This document shows positions 4,982 to 11,416 of a stretch of 11,416 bases of DNA, piece by piece. Source of the DNA: SIG480 sp045614365 (lineage in GTDB: Bacteria > Bacillota > Clostridia > Oscillospirales > JAAYXM01); assembly GCA_045614365.1 (NCBI GenBank), contig JAZLCV010000068.1:1-11416 (forward strand), in the 5' to 3' direction. The notes below the pieces were generated by a model, which was not told the DNA's origin, made no database searches, and saw nothing but the letters and a program-made list of their open reading frames with translations. Position 1 is the stretch's first letter. Each line of letters begins with the position of its first letter. The translations under genes and the position numbers were made by a program.

Positions 4982-7900
4982 ATGCTAAAGAATAAGTCAA
5001 AATCAATCATATCAATCCTTCTCATTGTCTGTATGATAATGAGCTTTATCCCGTCGGCGTTTGCCGCACAGAGTAATGAGTATGTAGATCCTGCTGATTC
5101 GTGGCTTCCGTCGAATAACAGAACAAATGAGTTCGACATAAATGCCACAACAACGAATGAAACATATTACTGTCTTGTGTGCGATAAGGACACAACCTTT
5201 ATTGCATACCGCGTGCCGGAATATACAAAGTCAGGCGAAACGGCGCTTAACCGAAGTGTCAAATATTCGGACGGAACTTGTATAGACGGAAAGAGCAAAG
5301 GAAACCTCGATTCGGGTGTTCCGGGCGTGAACGCATACTATACGGGGTACCATTTCACGAAAATTGTCTGTCAGACCTGCGGAACGATAAATGCTTCAAA
5401 CGGTGCGATCAGTTATGAGTTCAGTAAGAATGTGTATGTTCTCAACTCTTGTGACCATTCATTCTTCCTTGATTTCGACGCAACAACCTACGAGCAGTAT
5501 GACGAGGATGAGCATATAACGACGCTCAAGCGCGGTGAGTATTGCCAGTTCTGCAAAGGTACATTTGCACGTGCTTCGGAAGGTCTTGAAGCACACGACT
5601 TCACACAGACGGTTGAAGCGCAGATTGGACATAACCGCTTCTGTGTTTCGGAAACCTGCCGTGACTGCGGCTACAAAAAGGATGAGTATATAACGGCAAA
5701 ATCCGTTGTCACTTCATACTACGGAATAGAGGACGGCGATGCGCACACTCTCACAGTGTCCGACCTTTCAGATAATGGAGTAAGAACATCTATCCGCTAC
5801 GGAACAAGCGCGGAGAATTGCACAAAGACCTCTGCACCAAACTACACGGATGCAGGATACTACACCGTATATTATGAGATTGATTACGCATATTCGGGCG
5901 AGGTGATGACGGAGAACGGCGTATCGTATGTATGGCTTGTCAATGAGGATGATGACAAGACAATAATCGTTCTTCCGTCAAATCAGAACCACGAGCACGA
6001 CTACCACTACCTTGAAACAATAAAGCCAAGCTGTGAAGAACTCGGCTATGACAGATTCCAGTGTAACGGTTGCGGAGACCTGACGAAAACGAACTACACT
6101 CCCGCAAAGGGGCATAACCATCAGGCGATAAATATCCGCGAAGCAACCTGCATGAAAAAAGGACAGACTATATGGCTTTGCAATGAGTGCGGTGATTTTT
6201 ATGAGGTTGAAACCGCGCTTGCTGAGCATAAATATATGAGTGAAAGACACAACCCGACCTGCCGTAATGTGGGATATACGGAGTACACCTGCGAGGTTTG
6301 CGGAGATAACTACATCAACAATATTCAGCCGCTTGTTTCGCACTCGTATGAGAGAATCACAAAAGAGCCTACTTGTGTAGACCGCGGCTATACAACATCA
6401 ACCTGCACAATGTGCGGATATAACTATGTTGATGACTACACGGATGCACTTGGACATAACTGGGACGAAGGGCGTACGGTAACAAGCTCCACTTGTGTAG
6501 GCGAGGGTGTAATTGAATATCTTTGCATGAATGAATGCGGCGAGAAGATGATTCTCGCAACAGATGCTAACGGTCATACACCCGGAGCTGAAGCTACCTG
6601 TACAGAACCGCAGATTTGTGAAGCTTGCAAAACCGTTCTTGAACTTCCGCTCGGTCATTACTACAGTGAAGAAACAGTAAGCCCCACCTGCACGGCTATG
6701 GGATATACAATCTACACTTGCGAGTGCGGTGACACTCATACCGGTGATTATACGGATAAGATCGACCACGATTATGAGAAGACAACTGTTGCACCCACCT
6801 GTGAAGAACACGGATATACCACATATTCCTGCCGAAACTGTGATGCGAAATATGTGTCGGACTATACGGAAAGAACAGAGCATACATATACCGAAACCGT
6901 AACCGCACCTACCTGCACAACATTAGGGTTCACCACCTTCACCTGCGAATGTGGTGATACATACAAGAGTGACTATACAGAATCGCTTGGACATACACCG
7001 TCCGAATGGATTGTGGATGTTCCGGCAACTATCGAAGCGGCAGGAAGTAAGCATATCGAATGTATCGTATGCGGAGAGATATTATTCACCACAGAGCTTC
7101 CGCAGCTTATTGACAAGGATAACTCCGATGAGGACGGCAAAGCCAAAGTCGGTGATTATTCAATTATCCTTACAGATGAAAACGGCAAGCCTATCTTCAA
7201 TTCAGAGCTTACAATTGATGTAAATGACAATGTTTCGGTTAAGCTCACAAACGGCAGACTTCTCGATTTTGCAAAGCCGACAACGATTACCGCGATATAC
7301 ACTGCAACAAAGAAGCCTAAAGAAAACCTCAAGATTTACATCGAAGATGTAAACGGAAACAAGGCTATCGGACATACAAACGCAGACGGTGTTCTCGTTG
7401 TTCCGAATAACAAGACAAACACAAACGATGATAACGGAACAATCGGCAAAGAGGACAGCGAAACAAAGGAAACCTTTGTAATAACGGTAACAGATAAAGC
7501 CAATGTAATCATTCCCGTATGTGATGTGTATATTGGCGAAAGCAACAATGTAGTTGTGGATCTTCCCGAAGGTATCAAGCCTACACGTGAAGAACCCGTT
7601 ATCGTAACGATTACAGACCACAACGGAAACGCTCAGGCGAATGTGACCGTCATAGCGCTCGGCGATGCTGACTTCATAGAGAAAGGAAGAACGGATGTTT
7701 ACGGGGTTCTTATTCTTCCGAGTGCAAGCGAAGGGTATACAGATGAGAACGGAAGAGTCAATGTTGATAACATATCCGTTATCGTGTCCGATGAGGCAGG
7801 TTCTATTGAAAATGCGTATGTTATCCACAACGAGGACGGAAGTATATCGGTAAAATTGCCTGAGGACAAAGCGATGGGATATGATAACCGCATAACTGTT

Positions 7901-9352
7901 TCTGTTTCAAACTCACTTGGTGAACCGATGGAAGATATCGCAGTATCAGTCACGGAAGCGACAACCCCGGATGGGGAAGAGGTTGAAGAACCTGAATCGC
8001 TTTCGGGAAGAACGGATAAAAACGGAATCGTAACTTTTCCTCCGCTTAATGAGGATATAACCGACAATGAAGGAAATTCAGGTGTTGAGGAAACAAAACC
8101 CGGTGATGGAGAAGATCCTGAAGAAGTCAAGACAGAATACAAGGTTATTGTAAACGATACAAAGGGTGTTATCACCGATGCACTTGTCAAAGTTGAGAAC
8201 GGGAAAGTAACCGTAACACTTCCCGAAACTCATACGCTCACGACAAGTAATCAGACAACTGTAACAGTAACCGACAGTGCGGATAAAGCAGTCAAGGGTG
8301 TATCCGTAACCGTTAAGGATAAGTCAACCTCAAAGACGGGAACAACAGATGCAAACGGCAAGGTCACACTTCCGGTAAAAACATCCTCGGGCGGCGGAGG
8401 CGGTGGTTCCTCATCCGGCGGCGGTGGTGGCGGTGGCGGAATCAGCAGCAGCTACGCCACAACGAACATCAAGGTGGTCGATAAGGACGGCAAGAGTGTT
8501 TCCGTATCACGAACTACAAACGCAAACGGAGATATTACACTCACACTTCCCACAGGTAAGAGCGTTGATGCGGAGAGTTACTACACAATAACTGCAACGG
8601 ATAACAATGGTAAGGCAAAGGCGGATGTTAAGATAACACTCAAGGACAGAAACGGAAAAAGTGCTGAAGGTAAAACCGACAGCAAGGGTGTAGTCATCCT
8701 TCCGGGAGTTACACATACAGCGTATGTCTTTGGTTACCCCAACGGAGAGTTCCGTCCTGACGGTGATATGATCCGCTCGGAGGCTGCGGCGATATTTGCA
8801 AGACTTATTGCAGAGCGCAAGGGCGAGGATATTTCCGGCAGAGCAACATTTACTGATGTTAAGACTTCGGCGTGGTATTACTCTTATGTCGGATACCTTG
8901 AGGACTATGATGTTATCCGAGGATATACGGATAACACCTTCCGACCGGATGAGCCTGTTTCACGAGCTGAGTTTGTTGCAATGACAGTGAGATACTACGA
9001 CATTTTTGAGGATGTTTCAAAGACGGGATATACCGTTAACTACTCGGATGTAAGCTCACGTTATTGGGCATATAACGACATCGCGTTTGCAAAGAATATC
9101 GGTTGGCTCAACGGTTATGCGGACGGAACCTTTAAAGGTGATAACAACATAACACGAGCAGAGGTTGTAACCGTCACAAACCACGCAACGGAAAGAACAC
9201 CGGATGAGGATTACATCAACAAGAATGTATCAACACTCAATAAGTTTACAGACCTTAAAAATAATTCGCATTGGGCGTACTACGACATTATGGAGGCGGC
9301 GAACACTCACATCAGTGCCGTGAGCGATAAGGATGAGAGCTGGGTGGAATAA
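4982..9352 (+). CDS. Large secreted SLH-anchored surface protein with Cys/His repeats and Ig-like repeats
   Basis: This 1456-residue exported protein has a signal peptide at residues 1-29 (KNKSK, hydrophobic core, AFA-A cleavage site). Residues 30-240 carry CxxC pairs (C64/C67, C130/C133, C188/C191, C226/C229). Residues 240-325 resemble an MBG-type Ig-like domain (TDAGYYTVYYEI). About 339-709 is an array of ten Cys/His repeats. Five Ig-like or carboxypeptidase-regulatory-like repeats of about 90-110 residues follow from 725 to 1241, with a poly-Gly linker (1137-1153) before the fifth. The C-terminus (1247-1456) holds a shortened and two full S-layer homology domains, plus part of another (FTDLKNNSHWAYYDI). 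SLH domains bind pyruvylated secondary cell-wall polymers, so the protein should sit on the host surface. I infer an adhesin or mating-contact role; no enzyme domain is visible. ATG 4982 is preferred over ATG 4967 because GGAGG (4969-4973) precedes it by 8 bases and the signal peptide then starts cleanly. Confidence 0.88.
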   Translation: MLKNKSKSIISILLIVCMIMSFIPSAFAAQSNEYVDPADSWLPSNNRTNEFDINATTTNETYYCLVCDKDTTFIAYRVPEYTKSGETALNRSVKYSDGTCIDGKSKGNLDSGVPGVNAYYTGYHFTKIVCQTCGTINASNGAISYEFSKNVYVLNSCDHSFFLDFDATTYEQYDEDEHITTLKRGEYCQFCKGTFARASEGLEAHDFTQTVEAQIGHNRFCVSETCRDCGYKKDEYITAKSVVTSYYGIEDGDAHTLTVSDLSDNGVRTSIRYGTSAENCTKTSAPNYTDAGYYTVYYEIDYAYSGEVMTENGVSYVWLVNEDDDKTIIVLPSNQNHEHDYHYLETIKPSCEELGYDRFQCNGCGDLTKTNYTPAKGHNHQAINIREATCMKKGQTIWLCNECGDFYEVETALAEHKYMSERHNPTCRNVGYTEYTCEVCGDNYINNIQPLVSHSYERITKEPTCVDRGYTTSTCTMCGYNYVDDYTDALGHNWDEGRTVTSSTCVGEGVIEYLCMNECGEKMILATDANGHTPGAEATCTEPQICEACKTVLELPLGHYYSEETVSPTCTAMGYTIYTCECGDTHTGDYTDKIDHDYEKTTVAPTCEEHGYTTYSCRNCDAKYVSDYTERTEHTYTETVTAPTCTTLGFTTFTCECGDTYKSDYTESLGHTPSEWIVDVPATIEAAGSKHIECIVCGEILFTTELPQLIDKDNSDEDGKAKVGDYSIILTDENGKPIFNSELTIDVNDNVSVKLTNGRLLDFAKPTTITAIYTATKKPKENLKIYIEDVNGNKAIGHTNADGVLVVPNNKTNTNDDNGTIGKEDSETKETFVITVTDKANVIIPVCDVYIGESNNVVVDLPEGIKPTREEPVIVTITDHNGNAQANVTVIALGDADFIEKGRTDVYGVLILPSASEGYTDENGRVNVDNISVIVSDEAGSIENAYVIHNEDGSISVKLPEDKAMGYDNRITVSVSNSLGEPMEDIAVSVTEATTPDGEEVEEPESLSGRTDKNGIVTFPPLNEDITDNEGNSGVEETKPGDGEDPEEVKTEYKVIVNDTKGVITDALVKVENGKVTVTLPETHTLTTSNQTTVTVTDSADKAVKGVSVTVKDKSTSKTGTTDANGKVTLPVKTSSGGGGGGSSSGGGGGGGGISSSYATTNIKVVDKDGKSVSVSRTTNANGDITLTLPTGKSVDAESYYTITATDNNGKAKADVKITLKDRNGKSAEGKTDSKGVVILPGVTHTAYVFGYPNGEFRPDGDMIRSEAAAIFARLIAERKGEDISGRATFTDVKTSAWYYSYVGYLEDYDVIRGYTDNTFRPDEPVSRAEFVAMTVRYYDIFEDVSKTGYTVNYSDVSSRYWAYNDIAFAKNIGWLNGYADGTFKGDNNITRAEVVTVTNHATERTPDEDYINKNVSTLNKFTDLKNNSHWAYYDIMEAANTHISAVSDKDESWVE
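5996..7108 (+). repeat. Ten tandem Cys/His-rich repeats inside the surface protein
   Basis: Units of about 37-40 codons follow the pattern H-x-Y, PTC, GYT-x-YTC, xxCGD-x-Y, DYT, ALGH. Units 1 to 9 begin at HDYHYLET, HNHQAINI, HKYMSERH, HSYERITK, HNWDEGRT, HTPGAEAT, HYYSEETV, HDYEKTTV and HTYTETVT; a decayed tenth begins HTPSEWIV. Most units carry three Cys and a terminal His, which could bind zinc or form disulphides. Units 7 and 9 have a contracted CxCGD in place of CxxCGD, and unit 6 is short. Similar repeats are known in secreted proteins of gut Clostridia, but I know no proven function. The pattern is clear in protein; the DNA copies have diverged. Confidence 0.8.
7154..8703 (+). repeat. 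Five Ig-like repeats inside the surface protein
   Basis: Each unit begins with a strand such as YSIILTDENG, FVITVTDKAN, ISVIVSDEAG, YKVIVNDTKG or NIKVVDKDG. Each ends with a G-T-D-x-x-G-V-x-x-LP segment: GVLVVP, GVLILP, GIVTFP, GKVTLP or GVVILP. This is the look of beta-sandwich stalk domains (carboxypeptidase-regulatory-like or bacterial Ig-like). They probably form a rigid stalk holding the Cys/His head away from the SLH anchor. Units 1-3 are separated by acidic linkers, and units 4 and 5 by a Gly/Ser run at 8390-8440. Confidence 0.7.
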
Positions 9353-9376
9353 AAATTTTCTCTCCGGAAATTTTTT
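9351..9376 (+). terminator. Weak AT-only hairpin with T-run after the surface-protein gene
   Basis: AAAAATTT (9351-9358) pairs with AAATTTTT (9368-9375), overlapping the stop codon. The stem is A-T only, with a TCTCCGG-containing loop and no GC clamp, so termination would be inefficient. Some transcription into the next gene is likely. Confidence 0.35.
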
Positions 9377-9413
9377 GCAAGGTTTTGTTTTGTGATATAT
9401 ACTGAAATCACAA
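9375..9413 (+). promoter_or_regulatory. Candidate promoter with overlapping dyad for the InlB-repeat gene
   Basis: TTGCAA (9375-9380) and TATACT (9398-9403) are exactly 17 bases apart, and the gene starts about 46 bases downstream of the -10 box. A dyad with 7-bp arms, TTGTGAT (9390-9396) and ATCACAA (9407-9413), brackets the -10 box, where a repressor would act. The arm spacing does not fit a CRP site. The promoter is read by eye from consensus similarity only. Confidence 0.45.
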
Positions 9414-9448
9414 GGAGACTCAAAAAACTAAAGACGGAGGTTAAGAAA

Positions 9449-9934
9449 ATGAAAAAAGCAATATCCATTATTCTCGCAATCCTTATGCTCTCGGGCATCG
9501 CACTTGCAGCAGATGCACACTACGGAATAACCGACAGAACACGGTATCTGATTTTCGCAACAGACGGAGGAAGCTTTATCCGACCGATTGAGTTTGACAA
9601 GGGTACAACGGTTGACCTTTCGGCATACATCCCCGAAAGAGTGGGATTCAATTTCGAGGGATGGTACACGGACTCATCAAAGGAAAAGCGGGTAACCTCG
9701 GTAACGCTTTCCGAACACACCGTTGTGTTTGCAAAGTGGACCTCTAAAGAAGCAGTTGTTATGTTTTCTGTAAAACCGCCGGAGCCTGCGATAACACGGA
9801 CTGTAACATCCGACGGTAAGGTTGTTCTCCGAAAGGGTGATAAGACTGTTACGGTATCAGTTACTGAACAGTGGCAGGAGCGCAACGAGCGTTATGAAGC
9901 TCTGATGCAGGTGTATAACGAGAAATTCAAGTAA
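9449..9934 (+). CDS. Small secreted protein with one InlB-type (Flg_new) repeat
   Basis: The protein has 161 residues. A signal peptide spans residues 1-20 or so (MKKAISIILAILML, then ALA-ADA cleavage). Residues 33-97 form one InlB B-repeat / Listeria-Bacteroides repeat: LIFATDGGS, FDKGTTVDLSAYIPERVGFNFEGWYTD, ending VVFAKW. This is a small beta-grasp-like module common in Gram-positive surface proteins. The remaining 60 residues have a short beta-rich segment (GKVVLRKGDKTVTVSVTE) and a charged C-terminal helix without any wall anchor, so the product is probably released or held by a partner, perhaps the SLH protein encoded 96 bases upstream. ATG 9449 is chosen because GGAGG (9436-9440) lies 8 bases before it; the frame extends to a GTG at 9392 that lacks a ribosome binding site and would bury the signal peptide. 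Confidence 0.82.
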   Translation: MKKAISIILAILMLSGIALAADAHYGITDRTRYLIFATDGGSFIRPIEFDKGTTVDLSAYIPERVGFNFEGWYTDSSKEKRVTSVTLSEHTVVFAKWTSKEAVVMFSVKPPEPAITRTVTSDGKVVLRKGDKTVTVSVTEQWQERNERYEALMQVYNEKFK

Positions 9935-9946
9935 ATACGAAAACAG

Positions 9947-9979
9947 ACAAGGACGGCTACATTGAAAAGCCGTCCTTGT
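9947..9979 (+). terminator. Strong 12-bp hairpin between the InlB-repeat gene and the coupling-protein gene
   Basis: ACAAGGACGGCT (9947-9958) pairs perfectly with AGCCGTCCTTGT (9968-9979) around a 9-base loop. Flanking AATACG (9934-9939) and CGTATT (9984-9989) can close a longer stem through an internal loop. There is no run of T after the stem, so termination is uncertain. It ends 11 bases before the GGAGG of the next gene and could also affect RNA stability or translation. Confidence 0.5.
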
Positions 9980-10004
9980 TCTGCGTATTGGGAGGATTAA
10001 ATAT

Positions 10005-11276
10005 GTGAACAGACAAAAGGACACAAGAACACTGATAATAGCTTTTTGTTTGGCTATTCCTCTTGTTGTGTGGTTCGCTCTTATCGTTGCAGGTGCGTAT
10101 GTGACGGGAAATAATCTGTTTGAACTGCTTTTACGGATAACGGAGGCGCTAAATAACCCTCTGCAGATAAGGTTTAACGAGTACAGTTTAAAGACCGTGC
10201 TCGTTTTTCTCTTTCTCTATGCAATGGGTATCGGTATATACTTCTCATCGCGTGAGAACCGCCGCCCCGGTGAAGAATACGGCTCTGCTAAATGGGGAGA
10301 TGTATCGTCCGTTGCACGGAAGTATGCGGACAGAGAGAATAAAAGCAATAACCTCATACTGACACAAACGATGCGGCTCGGACTTGACGGCAAGAAGCAC
10401 AGACGAAACCTGCACGTCCTTGTTGTAGGCGGTTCCGGTGCAGGTAAAACAAGGTTCTATGCAAAGCCGAACATTATGCAGTGCAACACGTCATTCATAA
10501 TAGCAGATCCGAAAGGTGAAATGCTTCGTTCAACAGCACCGCTTCTTATTGAAAAAGGATATGATGTTAAGGTGTTTAACCTCATAAAACCTGAGAACTC
10601 GGACGGATATAACCCGTTCTCGTATATACGGAATGATGAGCAGGTTATGACACTCATAACAAACTTCATTCAGAACACTACACCGAAGAACGCAACGCAA
10701 AACGATCCGTTTTGGGAGAAGTCGGAGATTGCATTGGATTCAGCTTTGATGCTTTATCTTCTGCACGAAGCACCGCCAGAGGAGCAGACACTTGAAATGC
10801 TTATGTTCTTAATCGAAAACGCAGCGGCGATGGAGGACGATGAGGATTATCAATCTCCCGTTGATATGCTCTTTGAGGCACTTGCTGAGGAAAAACCACG
10901 GCACGTTGCACTAAAGCAGTATCGCATATTCAAGAAAGCAACGGGCAAAACTGCAAAGTCTATTCTTATCACTGCTGCGGTAAGGCTTGCGGCGTTTAAC
11001 TTTCCGGGGATTGCGCGTATGACATCATACGATAACTTAAAGCTCGGTGAGCTTGGCGAGAAAAAGAAAGCAATCTTCTGCGTTATTCCCGATAACGACA
11101 GGTCGTTCAACTATCTTGTAGGTATGCTCTATACTCAGGCGTTTCAGGAGCTGTATTATCTTGCCGACAACAAGTATGGCGGAGAATTGCCCGTACCCGT
11201 GCATTTTATCATGGATGAGTTTGCAAATGTCGCGCTTCCCGATGATTTTGAAAGGCTTCTTTCAACGATGCGTTAA
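10005..11276 (+). CDS. pcfC: VirD4/TraG-like (PcfC-type) type IV coupling protein, interrupted by an in-frame stop
   Basis: Coupling proteins are membrane ATPases that dock the relaxosome to the mating channel. Of 423 residues, about 11-33 and 62-80 are transmembrane segments. EYGSAKWG (91-98) is typical of the family, GGSGAGKT (142-149) is Walker A, ADPKGE follows at 167-172, and HFIMDEF (400-406, Asp404/Glu405) is Walker B. The frame then ends at TAA (11274-11276) right after LLSTMR, although family members continue for roughly 150-200 residues. The same frame carries on after the TAA with expected family sequence, so the gene looks broken by a nonsense change, most simply TCA (Ser) to TAA. 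GTG 10005 has GGAGG 9 bases upstream; an ATG at 10003 is followed at once by TGA and cannot be the start. The truncated ATPase lacks its later motifs and is unlikely to work. Confidence 0.88.
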   Translation: MNRQKDTRTLIIAFCLAIPLVVWFALIVAGAYVTGNNLFELLLRITEALNNPLQIRFNEYSLKTVLVFLFLYAMGIGIYFSSRENRRPGEEYGSAKWGDVSSVARKYADRENKSNNLILTQTMRLGLDGKKHRRNLHVLVVGGSGAGKTRFYAKPNIMQCNTSFIIADPKGEMLRSTAPLLIEKGYDVKVFNLIKPENSDGYNPFSYIRNDEQVMTLITNFIQNTTPKNATQNDPFWEKSEIALDSALMLYLLHEAPPEEQTLEMLMFLIENAAAMEDDEDYQSPVDMLFEALAEEKPRHVALKQYRIFKKATGKTAKSILITAAVRLAAFNFPGIARMTSYDNLKLGELGEKKKAIFCVIPDNDRSFNYLVGMLYTQAFQELYYLADNKYGGELPVPVHFIMDEFANVALPDDFERLLSTMR

Positions 11277-11416
11277 AGGCGTATATCCGTATCAATCATC
11301 ATACAGAATATGTCGCAGTTAAAAGCACTGTTTAAGGATAATTGGGAAAGCCTTGTCGGTAACTGTGATACAATGTTATACCTAGGCGGTAATGAGCAAA
11401 GCACACACGAATATAT
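11277..11416 (+). pseudogene. pcfC: Continuation of the coupling-protein gene after the in-frame stop (runs off the right edge)
   Basis: In the same frame as the upstream part, this stretch reads ISVSIIIQNMSQLKALF, then NWESLVGNCDT and LYLGGNEQSTHEY, and stays open to the window edge. These segments match what normally follows the Walker B region in VirD4-like proteins of Tn1549-type ICEs, including the conserved Gln of IIIQN. No base is missing or added relative to that reading, so a substitution rather than a frameshift explains the break. An in-frame ATG at 11310 exists, but no ribosome binding site is evident before it. Confidence 0.8.

Noticed and set aside
5996..7108. Regularly spaced repeats that might be taken for a CRISPR array
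   Set aside because: The period is about 110 bases, the copies are diverged at DNA level, and they lie in one continuous reading frame as protein repeats.
7202..8190. Long open frames on the minus strand opposite the surface-protein gene (208 and 163 codons)
   Set aside because: They mirror the repetitive, Thr/Val/Asp-rich coding strand, show no recognisable domain or ribosome binding site, and the plus-strand product has a clear full-length architecture.
9390..9413. CRP-like site (TGTGA and TCACA)
   Set aside because: The half-sites are separated by 12 bases instead of 6, and a CRP-type site is not expected from the rest of the window; kept only as an unnamed dyad.
9392..9448. GTG start at 9392 for the InlB-repeat protein
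   Set aside because: No ribosome binding site precedes it and it lies inside the candidate -10 region; ATG 9449 has GGAGG and starts a clean signal peptide.

Overview
This window looks like an internal piece of an integrative and conjugative element (ICE) of the Tn1549 / CTn type, carried by a low-to-mid GC Gram-positive anaerobe of the class Clostridia. The support is the order of recognisable genes: the tail of a giant SNF2-like helicase, a SLOG-fold (DUF1273) protein, a small ribbon-helix-helix protein, a DUF3848 protein, an oriT-like block of inverted repeats, MobC, a MOBP relaxase, a PcfB/DUF3801 protein and a VirD4-like coupling protein. Strong GGAGG ribosome binding sites, Gram-positive signal peptides and S-layer homology (SLH) domains point the same way. 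No integrase, attachment site, rRNA, tRNA or CRISPR array is visible, so both ends of the element lie outside the window.

Layout. Positions 1-1168 hold the 3' end of the helicase gene, closed by a symmetrical hairpin shared with the convergent SLOG gene (1274-1750, minus strand). The SLOG gene and a 66-residue ribbon-helix-helix gene (1863-2063) diverge from a 112-base intergenic region packed with three nested perfect palindromes. A hairpin and a clear terminator (2091-2152) then lie directly in front of the DUF3848 gene (2179-2535). Positions 2536-2663 hold no gene but three consecutive inverted repeats, the best candidate for the origin of transfer. mobC, the relaxase gene and pcfB follow as a tightly coupled transfer operon with 1-base and 26-base overlaps, ending at a terminator (4907-4941).

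Between pcfB and the coupling-protein gene, which are usually close neighbours in this ICE family, sit about 5 kb encoding two secreted proteins. The first is a 1456-residue surface protein with a Cys/His repeat array, five Ig-like repeats, a poly-Gly linker and SLH domains. The second is a 161-residue secreted protein with one InlB-type (Flg_new) repeat, behind its own promoter-like sequence with an overlapping dyad. The coupling-protein gene starts at 10005 with GTG. It meets an in-frame TAA at 11274, after which the same frame continues with family-typical sequence to the window edge. This is most simply a nonsense mutation of a conserved Ser codon just after the Walker B motif.

How the genes work together (family knowledge plus inference): MobC and the relaxase nick oriT, PcfB and the VirD4-like ATPase hand the nucleoprotein to the mating channel, and the secreted proteins probably act at the donor surface. 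The helicase, SLOG, ribbon-helix-helix and DUF3848 genes form the accessory or regulatory side, and their precise roles are not established. If the stop codon is real, this copy of the element would be impaired in self-transfer unless a coupling protein is supplied in trans.
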